64,000 bases of DNA, taken from assembly GCA_028622995.1 (NCBI GenBank), contig JAJQJQ010000010.1:5518001-5582000 (forward strand), in the 5' to 3' direction. The position numbers were made by a program, and so were the translations under genes. The notes under the pieces are model-generated. The model worked only from the letters and a program-made list of their open reading frames with translations. It had not been told where the DNA came from and searched no databases. Below are positions 37,637 to 48,245 of this stretch, piece by piece (the first letter of the stretch is position 1; every line of letters begins with the position of its first letter). Source of the DNA: Panagrolaimus kolymaensis. Lineage: Eukaryota; Nematoda; Chromadorea; Rhabditida; Panagrolaimidae.

Positions 37637-39881
37637 ATGGAAAGTGATGATGAAGTTATTTATATCGGAAAATTTTCTGCTCAAAATAAACCAAGGAGTA
37701 GCTTAATTCAACATAATGAAGAAACTAAGTTTGTAATTAAAATTTATTAATAGTAATAATAATTTTCGTTGATTTAGCAATAATAAATGGGACGTAAAAA
37801 TTTCGTGAAACTTCAACATTTCGAATGAGTCTTAACAGCGATGGTTCGCCTGATTCTTTATTAATTGTTGAAGAAGAAAATAACAAAGATTTAGTTCGTG
37901 AGTATGAAACTAACAAATCAGATTGGTATTGTGTTGGTTGTTCTGATATGAACCATTTTAATTCATGTTATTTCAAAGATTTAAAACTATCAGTTCCCAT
38001 TCATCATTTTTGTCTACCAATGCTAAAGGCGGAATCGATGGAAAAGCAAAAGAAAATTAAAGAAAAAATTCTTCAAAGTACTTCAAATGAGCTTCAGCCA
38101 CATATCATTGAAAAATCACATATACCAGGTTCGTTTGTCATATTTTTCAAAACTTAATTACGTTCAGCAGCGTTTTTGACTGTTAGTTAAAAAAAATTTT
38201 CTTGAAATTCAAAAAGATTGTTTTTAGACGCTCCAATAGCAGAAGTTGCGTCACCTGAAGGTTATAAGCCATTAAATGATTACAAATTCATATATGGCTA
38301 CAGTCAATGTGGCAAGAAAAATGGGCGTTTTTTTGTATTTGAAGAAATTCAAACGCCTGAACTCATTCGTGAATACTGTTGCCCTTCAAAAGGTTGGTAT
38401 TGCCTTGGATGTTTTCCACAAAGAAAAAATTATTGCAAAACAATTGACAATGTCATTTATCTTCCATTGGCACACATTTGTAATCCTGTACCATATTCAC
38501 CAATTAAAGAAAAGCAAATTGCTATTAAAATGCAACAAATGGCGAACAAGTATAATCAGAAAAATGATAAAACAGTGTAAGTTTAATATTATAATAATCA
38601 TATATGAGAAAATTAAATTTCTAGCGATTTATCTGAGAATGATGATTCTTACTTTTCTGCTGATTTTTTAGAACCGATAGACGATGATGATAATACTGAT
38701 TTATTTGATGAAAAGCAAGTTTCAATTTTTCCTCAAAATTTGTAATTTAATTTTTGATTTTAGTCAAATCTCCCAAGATTTTCGAAAATTTAGTAATTTC
38801 GAATATGGACAAAACACTTTAGGAAAAGAAAACTCCAGGATCATCGTTTTTGAAGATGACCAAAATTTCGTTAAACGATATAGTTTATCAAATGGAAGGT
38901 GGAGTTGCTTAAGCTTTAAATGCACAACTAGAGCTTTTATCATAAATGAGAATGTTTATGTTTCCCATAAACATTATTGTAATCCAATAGCTTACCAAAC
39001 TGCTAAAGATGAACAGAAGAATATAATCATTAAAAAGCAGCGTGAAAAATTATCCTCTTCCTCTACTGAATTGACACCACCAACGAAAAAGAAAAGAGCA
39101 GTCGAATCAGAAAATATTGAAACTAAAAAGTAAGTTTATACAAATAAAAATTAAATAAAATGTAAATTATTGTATTTCCAGAAACACGCCCTCAGCTTCA
39201 TCTGAGCCAATCTCCTTACCACCTTACAATGTTAACCGAAAGTTAGTTTTTTCTTTTTCACGACATTTTTAATTTAATTTTTAGTGATGCCAATGACATT
39301 TTTCAAAGAGCTTTCAAATATCCATCTTCCACCGAATTAGAAACAATATGTGAAAAGCTTGAAATCGGGTATTGTCATGAAGCATATAAATTTTGGTGTA
39401 ATATTGAAATAAAAAATATTGGACTTCAACTTAAACCATCAAAAATTTATGAAATCGAAGCTTCGGTGGGTTCAGGCTTCCAATGTTTTTCACTTTTATT
39501 TACTGGCAGTAAAGATAACGCAGCTACCATTAAGCAAGCATCGAATAAACATTTTTTTGATTATTTTAAATTCATGGGTATTAGCTTGGTATTTTTTGAA
39601 TTCATACTCTAATATTAAAATTTGCAGGCACATTTGATGGAATAAATTTTATGAATATGAAACATGATGATTCAATCATTCGAGACACAATTTTCTCCAC
39701 TCACCTTACTCCAATTCATTGCCATCTAATTGCGAGATGCCTTTCTTGCGATCTTAGAATTTATGAAAATAATGAATGGAAAACTTTTGGAAAGCTTGAA
39801 GAAACAAAACATAGTCCCACCATTATGCTGGAAAAAGTTGAAAAAAGCTTTCGAGTTGTTTTGGGACTTGAGAAAAAATGA
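37637..39881 (+). CDS. Array gene A: three Cys/His FLYWCH-like modules plus OTU-like domain
   Basis: I do not recognise this gene by name. Eight exons: 37637-37728, 37839-38128, 38228-38576, 38625-38714 (GC donor), 38764-39129, 39182-39241, 39285-39577, 39628-39881; 597 aa. Acidic start MESDDEVIYIGK. Module 1 (exon 2) is shortened at its front and has WYCVGC with HHFC. Module 2 (exon 3) has WYCLGC, NYC and HICNP. Module 3 (exon 5) has WSCLSFKC, AFIINENVYV and HYCNP. The order W-C-C-H-C and the preceding KENxRxxVFE strand recall FLYWCH zinc fingers with the last His replaced by Cys. A basic KKKR linker, a helical block (FKYPSSTELETICEKL) and a C-terminal domain (GSGFQCFSLLFTGS, WKTFG, SFRVV) resembling OTU cysteine proteases follow. 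DNA or RNA binding through the zinc modules is inferred; a transposon-derived origin is possible, since FLYWCH occurs in Mutator-like transposases. Confidence 0.75.
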
Positions 39882-40704
39882 CAAACTTTAATACTCTAAT
39901 GCATTATTTTTGTTTATAATTCTGTTTATTTAAAATTGTTTTTTTACTGTATTTTTTGTTAAAAAAACTTTTGTTTCGTTAATTATGAAATATTTTCGTG
40001 CAAAATTTTATCATTTTTCTTATCTAAAAACACAATACAATGAAATATCGAAGACATATTTTGGATATACGTAAAACTAAGAAAAAATCCAGCATTGACT
40101 CCAAATATAAAAATGGTGTTTACGAAAAACGTCTTTTTAATTTTTTAAAAGATTTTTTGAAAGAGTTTTATGTATTCAAACCGGCTTTCCCGCTTTTAAA
40201 GAAAAAAAAAGTGATAACAAGGTCAAGTTTTTTTTTCTTCAGAAAATAAACAAAATTTTTTTCTATCACCATTTGCGATTGTATTTCATAGAAATATTTT
40301 GTGTGGGTCATTAAGTTTTTCATTGTGGTTGTCTTTCTTCTCTTTCAATTTTTTTATAGCTTTTTTACCCATAGCATCATTGCCTGCCAATTTTGTTTAT
40401 TTTATTTTATTTTTGCTTTGTTTTGTTTTTAAACGACATTTTTTTTCCCAAAACTATTATTTCTTTTTTAAGAAGATTTTATATTAACGATTATTTTTAT
40501 CGATCGATTTAGTTTTTTATGAAAATAAAATCCTTTTCTAAATTCTTTAGTTTAAATTGTTGAATAAAAATGTTCATTTGATTTTTTGCAGGAAATATAT
40601 TTTTGTCGAGAAGAAAAATACGCGTTTTCCAGCTTTATCAAAATTTTGCACTTTCTCCTTTTAGCATTTTTATTTTTTGTAAACTTTTTACAATTTCAAG
40701 AATA
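39882..40704. other. Spacer between array genes A and B
   Basis: AT-rich, no supported gene. A stretch near 40130-40200 (CTTTTTAATTTTTTAAAAGA followed by TTTTATGTATTCAAAC) resembles one near 42795-42860 in the next spacer, suggesting that flanking DNA was copied along with the genes. Confidence 0.4.
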
Positions 40705-42607
40705 ATGGAAAAAGTTCCCGATAACAACTTGATTTATCCAAAAGTTGAATTAAAGTTAGTAAATAAACAATGAAATTTTGAATAACGTTTATTATTTTAG
40801 TGATGAACCAGAAGCAAATCTGGTTCATGTTTTGGATTTGCAAATGGACTCCAATAAAGAAAATACTTTTGGTGATAGAGTAATCGTCACGAAAAAAAAT
40901 ACTAAAAAGAAGGGCAAAGGAAAAAAGAGAGGAAGAACTCAAAATAGTTTACTTCCTAATTTACTTGATATTACTTTTGATCCAGCCAATTACAAGCCAT
41001 TGGATGAATTCATCAAATATGAATATGGTCTCAATGCAGCTGGAAAAGAAAATGAACGTTTATTCATATTTGAAAGTCCTGATTTGGTTCGGGTTTATGT
41101 GAAATTAAACAACTCATGGTATTGCCATGACTGCTACGAAACTATTCATTCACAAAAAAATTATTGTAAAAATGTCAATAATATTTTGTATATTCCATTA
41201 CAACACACATGTTACCCAGATCCTTATTGTCTGATACAAGATTGGCAAGATAGTATCAAAATTCAAATGTTAGTTAAAAAATGTTCTGCTAATAAAGAAC
41301 TTAATTTCAATGATATTGTTTGGCTTAATTAAATGTAAATTTAAGGAGATCCTTTAAATGAGTATATTTATTTTTGATTTTAGTGTCAACAGCAAAAGAT
41401 ATATCAAGTTTACGAAATATGAATATGGCAAAAATGCAGCAGGCAAAGAAAATTCTAGACTTATTGTTCAGGACGAAAACAATAAGGATCTTGTCTTTCA
41501 ATATTGCCTGACTCAACATACAACATGGACTTGCTTAAATCCCAAATGCAATTTTCAAGCATATATTATTGAAGAAAATGTTTATGTTCATTGTAATCAT
41601 TTTTGTAAACCTGAAACTTCTCAAGAAGTTATGGATAAACAGAAAGCCATAAGAAAAAAGCCACCCAAAGTTGTTGTAAATGCACCAGTTTTAAAAAAGC
41701 GAAAATTTATTGAATCTTCTGAAGATACTGGCAATGGAAACGTTGACTTCGTAGAAGGTGGTGGTGAACATAATGAAAGAGAAGAGCAACCTGAAAATAT
41801 TTTTGGTGAAGAAATTGTTGAACCGGATGATAATATGACTAAACCGTAAGCTAACAACAAAACAAAAAATTTATGCAATTTTATGCAATTTCAGAACGCC
41901 AGCACAATTGTCAACTTCTATTTCATTCAACTTACTTCCTATTGACAATCAAAAGTAAAATGAAACTGCATTAAACTTTTTTTTTAATTTAAAAGTTTAA
42001 ATTTTTAGCGATGATGTAGGTGGTGATGAGCTTCGAGGTTTCAAATATCCATCAACCACTCAGCTAAAGGCCATTTGTGAAAAGCTGAACATTCCATTTT
42101 CTCAACAAGCATACAACCTTTGGAACAATATGAAAATTCGAAGTTTTGGGTCAAATTGTAAACCATCTGAAACTTTTTCAAATGAAGCAATCGATGATTC
42201 AGGATTCAAATGCTTTTCACTTTTGTTCGCCGGAAATATTGATCATACCACTGCTATCCAAAGAGCATTAAATCAATACTTTTTTGAATATTTCCAAGAT
42301 TTAGGTATGGTACTGATTTATCATATATGAAAGTTATGCTCTAATATTAATACTTGCAGGCACCCTTAATGGAACAAATTTTACGGATGTCAGACCCAAT
42401 GACCCATTAATTAAACAAACAATTTTTTCACCTTATATAACTCCAATTCATTACCATCTTGTTGCAAGATGGCTTTCTTGCGATCTCAGAGTTTATGAAA
42501 ACAATGAATGGAAAACATTTGGAGAAGAAACTAAAGATGGTCCTACTATTTTATTAGCCAAAAATGATAATAGTTTTAGAGTTGTTATGTCAGTCGATAA
42601 TAATTGA
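40705..42607 (+). CDS. Array gene B: two Cys/His FLYWCH-like modules plus OTU-like domain
   Basis: Six exons: 40705-40754, 40801-41268, 41384-41845, 41895-41954, 42009-42304, 42360-42607; 527 aa. Same architecture as gene A without the first shortened module. Very basic stretch (KKNTKKKGKGKKRGR), module 1 (WYCHDC, NYC, HTCYP), module 2 (WTCLNPKC, AYIIEENVYV, HFCKP), acidic linker, helical block (FKYPSTTQLKAICEKL) and OTU-like end (DSGFKCFSLLFAGN, WKTFG, SFRVV). The donor matching the position used in gene C would be at 41335, but TAA at 41330-41332 is in frame just before it. A strong GTTAGT donor at 41269 is in the same phase and skips the stop, so I used it. Retaining the old donor would give a 193-residue truncated protein. 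Gene name and function unknown; nucleic-acid binding inferred. Confidence 0.7.
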
Positions 42608-43339
42608 TACTTTTATTCTCAGCACTAATTTATATTTATGTTTAATTTTGTTATGGGTTTTTCTATTTAATTTTTTTTTTCATTTTCAAATGAGAGATTT
42701 TGGCCTATAAAATTTTCTTTTTTTTTCAATCTTCTTGGAGAAAACAATTCCTCTTGCACATAGTGTTTAAAAACCATTTTCAACAGAGAAAATTTTTATC
42801 CTGTCTTTTGATTTTTTTAAAAGATATGTGTCTACTTTTAAAACTTTTATGTATCCAAACTTTAATTCTCACCCTTATGAAAAAAGGAGTGTACATTTAT
42901 TTTTTAGTCTGAAAGAACTTCTTGCAAATTTATCCTAGGCAATATTGAAATTTGTCATAATTTGTTAAAAATATAATTAATTTTCTTTAAAAAAAGTTTT
43001 TAAAAAAATAAGTAAAATAATGTTTTTAGCATTGTTTTTTTCCATAATAAATAAAAACTTTACTATTTGTCGAGTTCGTTTTAATTTCCATAAAAAAAAT
43101 TTTTTTACATTTTAAAGAGTCTCTTTCTTTGCATGACGAGTTTTCTTTTTTCTTTTTCCTTTTTTTCTTCTTCTACTTACTTATTTAGCGTGTGTGTATT
43201 ACCTCATTGAAAGACATTTAGCACGCCATCTGCCTTTATTCTTTAATTTTTTTTTAAACTTTGAATTTTCCGCACAATAAAGACGAAAGGCGCCTAGGAG
43301 TCTTGATCAAAGAGTATATTTTAATGAATTATATTAATT
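42608..43339. other. Spacer between array genes B and C
   Basis: AT-rich and without a supported gene. It shares a diverged segment near 42795-42860 with the A-B spacer. The last 100 bp (GCACAATAAAGACGAAAGGC) are slightly GC-richer and could be the gene C promoter. Confidence 0.4.
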
Positions 43340-45230
43340 ATGGAAAGCGACGATGATATTATTTTTATTAAAGAAGTTTCTGCCACAAAAAATGAAACAA
43401 AAGCTTGTTTAATTAAGCCAAAAATTGAAGTAAAGTTAGTAAATATAATTTTAAGGATATAATAATTGTAGTTTTTTTAGTGATGAACCTGGGACAAGCA
43501 GTTTGAAGACACAACTAAGCTTTAATAACGAAGTTTCTAGGGATGGTCAAAGCAACTCAAATCAGCTTCCTCCTGTTCCTGATTTGAATTTTCTTAAAAA
43601 TTATAAGCCATTAAAAGAATATAAATATTATTATGGTTATAATTTAGCTGCTAAAGAAAACACTCGATTATTTGTTTTTGAAACCTCAGACTTAGTAAGG
43701 GAATATAGTAAACAAAAAAATAACTTATGGGCCTGTATGGGATGTGAGAAAAATCATGAAAATTATTGTAAAATTATTAATAACATTATTTACGTTCCCA
43801 TAATACATTGTTGTCATCCTGCACCTTATTCAGCTGTTAAAGAAGAACAAGATGCAATTATTATTTTTCAATTGTCAAAGAAATGGGCTGAATCGAATAT
43901 TCTTACCCGAGAGGATAAAGCTTTGTTGAATAAAATGTAAGTTTTAAAAAAGTTCAGAATATATATAATAAAACCTGTTTAATATTAGTGAGAAAAATAA
44001 TTTGTTTCGGAAGTTTACTGAATTCAAATATGGACACAATGCAAAGAAAAAAGAAAAGTCCCGAATAATAGTTTTTAATGATGAAAATAAAGATTTCGTC
44101 CAACAATATAGTCTTTCTCAACAAGCAACATGGACTTGCTTAAACCCGAATAACTCAAAATGTAGTGTTCGTGCATATATTATTGAAAACAACGTTTACG
44201 TTATTCGCAATCATCTTTGCAAGCCGGTAACATATAAAGAAGCTATGAATAAACAAAATACAATCAAGAAGAAAGCTTCCACATCGAATGTAATTGCCAA
44301 GGCTCCTTTTGTAAAAAAGCGAAGAAGAATAGTTGAGTCACCAAGCAGTAAACACGATGAAGAGAAAAATAATGATAGCAACCTCATGGAGCCCGTTGTT
44401 TTTGAAAAAGAACACTATGAAGCGGATGATATTCGGAAGCAACCTGATAACCAGAAAGAAATGGAGAGCAATTTAGTCAATGAGGAAACTTTTGACGGAA
44501 ACGAACTAGAAGAAATCAAACAGTAAGCTTTAAAAAATACAAACATCAAAAAGACTCTATGAAATTTTAGAGGCCCATCTCGATCTTCTTCGATTTCAAT
44601 GATACTGCCACCAATGGATGATCTAAAGTAAATTCAAATTTAATTTTTTCTGTTTGTTGATTTTAAATTTTTAGTGATGGCGATGAGGATAACTCCCTTG
44701 AGTTTCAAACTTTTAAGTATCCTTCAACTATGCAACTAATGAAAATTTGCGAAAAATTAAATATTCCATATTCTCATCAAGCTTATAAATTTTGGAATCA
44801 TATTGAAATCCAAAAGTTTCATTCAACTTCTAAACCATTGATTACTTATCCAATAGAAGATAAAGAAGATTCAGGATTCCAATGTTTATCACTTTTATTT
44901 GCTGGAAGCATCGATCACGCGGCAGCTATCCAACGAGCAATGAATCAACACTTTTTTAAATTCTTTAAATTCTTGGGTTTCTTTGATAGAATAAATTTTA
45001 TGAACATTAAGCATGATGATCCTATAATCCAGCAAACAATTTTTTGTCCTCATCTTACTCGAATCCATTGTCAGCTAATTGCAAAATGGCTCTATTGTGA
45101 TTTGATGGTATTTGAAAATAATAAATGGACGACATTTGGAAAGCCGGAAGAAACTAAAGATGGTCCAACCATTTTATTAGTCAAAACTGATAAAAATTTT
45201 AGAGTTGTTAAGTCTGTAGATAAAAAATGA
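43340..45230 (+). CDS. Array gene C: two Cys/His FLYWCH-like modules plus OTU-like domain
   Basis: Five exons: 43340-43434, 43481-43936, 43989-44522, 44571-44627, 44675-45230; 565 aa. Starts MESDDDIIFIKE, close to gene A. Module 1: YKPLKEYKYYYGYN, KENTRLFVFE, WACMGC, NYC, HCCHP. Module 2: FKYGHNAKKKEKSRIIVFND, WTCLN, KCSVRAYIIENNVYV, HLCKP. A long acidic linker follows, then a helical block (FKYPSTMQLMKICEKL) and the OTU-like end (DSGFQCLSLLFAGS, LTRIHCQLIAKWL, WTTFG, NFRVV). The intron that splits this last domain in genes A and B is absent: the reading frame runs straight through GFFDRINFMN. Otherwise all junctions match in position and phase 2. This is the cleanest member of the array. Function unknown. 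Confidence 0.78.
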
Positions 45231-45788
45231 TACTTCCATTCTCATTATCATTGTCTAATTTTTTAAGTTTGATTCATATTTGCATTTTATTGATACATTA
45301 AATGTTTATGCATAGTTTTAATTTCGATAAATGTTTCTCTTTTTGAATTCTAATTTCACCCAGTTGTTCATTATATATATTTATCGCTTCAGTATTCTAA
45401 ATCTTTTTCGTCAATTTATAAAATACAGAATATAAAATTTAATTCAGTTTTAAATAAGAATTTTTTAAGGCTCTAAATTACCTTCTTCAGGAGCAACAAT
45501 AAGCTCAACCAAGAATCAGAGATAATCTCAATAACAAAATCCACAATACTGATTTTTTTTTTCATCGCATCTCATATATTTTTTGCCTTTTGGGTGAAAA
45601 AAATTCCAACCACGTTATTGGTAAAGCGAACTCAACAATCTCTCCAACTTTTGGTTTTTGCTCAATCATTTTTCTTTGACAACCACCAAATTTTGAGGAG
45701 AACAAACTTTAATATATTTTTCGCCTTTATTTTCTTAATCCTTTTTTATTTCAACGTATTTTCAAATAATTTAGTTAAAACTTTCAAA
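45231..45788. other. Spacer between array gene C and the Asterix gene
   Basis: AT-rich, no gene recognised. The open frame that continues into the Asterix ATG from 45594 is a hydrophobic, AT-driven extension and was not accepted as coding. Confidence 0.45.
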
Positions 45789-46278
45789 ATGCAAGCTTCA
45801 AGTGATCCACGACGTCCAGCTAAAATAGTTAGGTTGGTAGTTCTGTAATTTACTTTGATATTTTTATTTTTTCATTTTTTTAAAGATATAAACCCATTGA
45901 TCCCCAATCAGCTCCAGTATCTACTGAAGATTCATTGCCCGAATATATGAATGTACTTGGAATGCTTTTCAGCATGTGTGGTTTAATGATGCGCGTAAGT
46001 TTTTTGTCAACCATTTTAAGGACTTGAAAAATAAAATTTATATATTCAGCTTAAATGGTGCTCATTTGCTGCCCTTCTTGCATCTTGTATTAGTTTTGCA
46101 AACACTAGAGTTACTGATGATACAAAACAAATTGTTAGCAGCTTTATGTAAGCTTTTTTTAATTTGATTCGTTTCCATTTTATTTAATTATCAAATATGC
46201 GTTTATAGGCTTTCAATCTCTGCTGTTGTAATGAGCTATCTTCAAAATCCTTCCCCTATTGTTCCACCATGGTCATAA
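45789..46278 (+). CDS. WDR83OS: PAT-complex subunit Asterix
   Basis: Small ER membrane protein; in mammals it joins CCDC47 in the PAT complex, which shields polar membrane segments of nascent multispanning proteins. Four exons: 45789-45832, 45886-45994, 46050-46147, 46209-46278; 106 aa, the same length as the human protein. Key strings: [69 protein letters not shown], ending PPWS. Very high identity to animal Asterix across the whole length. It is convergent with the astacin gene, with only about 106 bp between the stop codons. Confidence 0.96.
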
Positions 46279-46384
46279 ACTAATATATTTTTTCTTATTT
46301 ATTTGTACGACGTTGATATCAGAAATTTTTTATATTCTCTCATGCTTTCGTTAGTTTTCACTTAAATAAATTTACATTTTTTTA

Positions 46385-48245
46385 TTAAGCAATTTTGTAC
46401 ATCAAAGTAAATTTTTCAATTGAAAGTTGACTATGTACACTTATTACAGCTAAATTTGTATCAGTTAAAAGTTGAGAAATTTGTTTGAGATCAGATGTGC
46501 AGCATAATCTAACACCAGTTAAAGTAAAATTGCCTAATTTAACTTCAGTTGATCCATAAAAGCAACCAAGAGAACAAGGGCCTTGAATGCTTTTTACATT
46601 TATGCTAATTTTTGTGCCAATTGGAGAGTTGATATGCCAATGACAAGCAGCTTGTCTTTCTTTGATTTCAACATTATTTTCTCCAACTTCTCCAATTAGT
46701 GTTTGCCAATCATTGGTTGCAAGAAGTGCACCACCACAAGCTTGTTCAGTAAAGTCTGGTTCTTTGGGTTGGGAACAATCTAAGCCTCCAAAACCACCAG
46801 GACATATACAAATTTGACAATTTTTGGGATTAGGATATCCATCATTGGTGCATGAAGTTGGAAATGGGCAACTTGCTAAAAGCAATAAAAAATAAAAGAA
46901 TTGAATCTCAAAGAAAATTTTACCTTGACAAGAGTAATATTTATTCACAATGAGAACATCATTGTATGTTGGATGATTTCGATTACCCATAGATCGCTGA
47001 TATCGAGAATCTTTGGCCATTAATTGAACTGGACCGGAATCAACAACTAAAATAAATACTTTTTTCTAATTTCTCACTTTTTCCAAACCTTTTTCTGCGT
47101 AATGCATTGAGCTACCGTATTCATAAGGATTCCCTAAATTTGTTGACATTTGTTCTTTTTGCAAATTACTTTTCCATGATTCTGGAACATTATCCCAAAG
47201 TATGTCAATGTTTTCATCTCTATCTAGTCGAGATTGATGATGAAATATTCCCAAACTGTGTGCAATTTCATGAGCAATGATTCCAAACTATAAAAGTTTA
47301 AAAGTTAAAAAAATTTATGCAAAAAAAAAATATTAATATGAAATTGCAAAAAAAAAATTGCTTACGTAATTACACCTGTCTCCAATGGAAATTGATTGTT
47401 CACCCATGACACGTCCAACAAAACTTGAGCAACCGGTGCCTTTATAAAATTTAATTCGCGTAGGTGCAGTAGAGTTTTCAATAAAAGTTAGGCAAGTATT
47501 GTTTTGCCAAAATTCTATGGCACTTTGAATTAGTTTGGAAGTGTTGGAATCTATTGAAGAGTCAATGTAATAAGGAATGGGTTCAGTTTTAGGCCATTGT
47601 GCGGATGGTATGGTAATTGCTTGACGTCTTTTTCGGCGAGATTGATCATTAAGGATTTTTGCTTGGTTGCTTGTTAACAAAATATCTCCCTTAAATTTTC
47701 ACATAAATATTTAGTAATCCTTTTTGGTGCAATCTTACATCATATAAATAATCCTCCAACCCTTGATTGATGCTTCCAATATCATCGAAGGGTTCTTCAT
47801 CGTCTGCTTTTCGTAATTCTTCCATATTCTATAATTTTTAATAAAAAGGAGGGGGTATTATAAATAATGTTGGCTACTACGTCCCATAATAATTCATACC
47901 TTAGCTAAAATATAAGCTTGTTTCAAGTCCAAGCTATTAATTAAGCGCATTTCATGTCGATGGTGGGAATGTTTACGGAAGTCAGAAAGTCTTGTTTTTG
48001 TTTCATTCAAAAAAAGAAGTGAAGCTTCATCGTTGACGAAGTTTTCCAAGAAATTTTGTAGCTTCTAAAAAAATTGATTTTAGTTTTATTTTTCTATAAT
48101 AAAAAAGTTTTCAAATTTTTACTTTGTTTTGATCATCAGGACCAATAACTTTCTTCTGTAAAAATCTTCCATAACCGCAACTTATTAACCCGTAAAATAC
48201 TAATAAAAATTTTAATAAGTTTTTGTTTTTAGCAACAATAACCAT
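46385..48245 (-). CDS. Secreted astacin metalloprotease with EGF-like and CUB domains (NAS family)
   Basis: Seven exons: 48123-48245, 47900-48064, 47739-47828, 47366-47689, 47089-47287, 46924-47046, 46385-46875; 504 aa. Signal peptide (LLKFLLVFYGLISCGYG), propeptide carrying a YDGD version of the astacin aspartate switch, furin-like site RRKRR before QAITIPSAQWP, then the catalytic domain with zinc motif HEIAHSLGIFH and the Met-turn SSMHY. A Cys-rich EGF-like segment (CPFPTSC, CQICICPGGFGGLDC) and a CUB-like domain (CGG, CHWHI, CSLGCFYGS) complete it. All zinc ligands and the catalytic Glu are present, so an active enzyme is expected, probably secreted to the cuticle, gut or extracellular matrix. 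Domain order matches the C. elegans NAS subgroup with EGF and CUB; I cannot name the precise ortholog. Confidence 0.92.

Noticed and set aside
41330..41332. Gene B as a pseudogene because of TAA before the expected donor
   Set aside because: An in-phase GTTAGT donor at 41269 removes the stop, and all downstream exons remain open with intact motifs.
45594..45788. N-terminal extension of the Asterix protein
   Set aside because: The extension is hydrophobic and AT-driven. Starting at 45789 gives exactly 106 aa with full-length similarity to animal Asterix.
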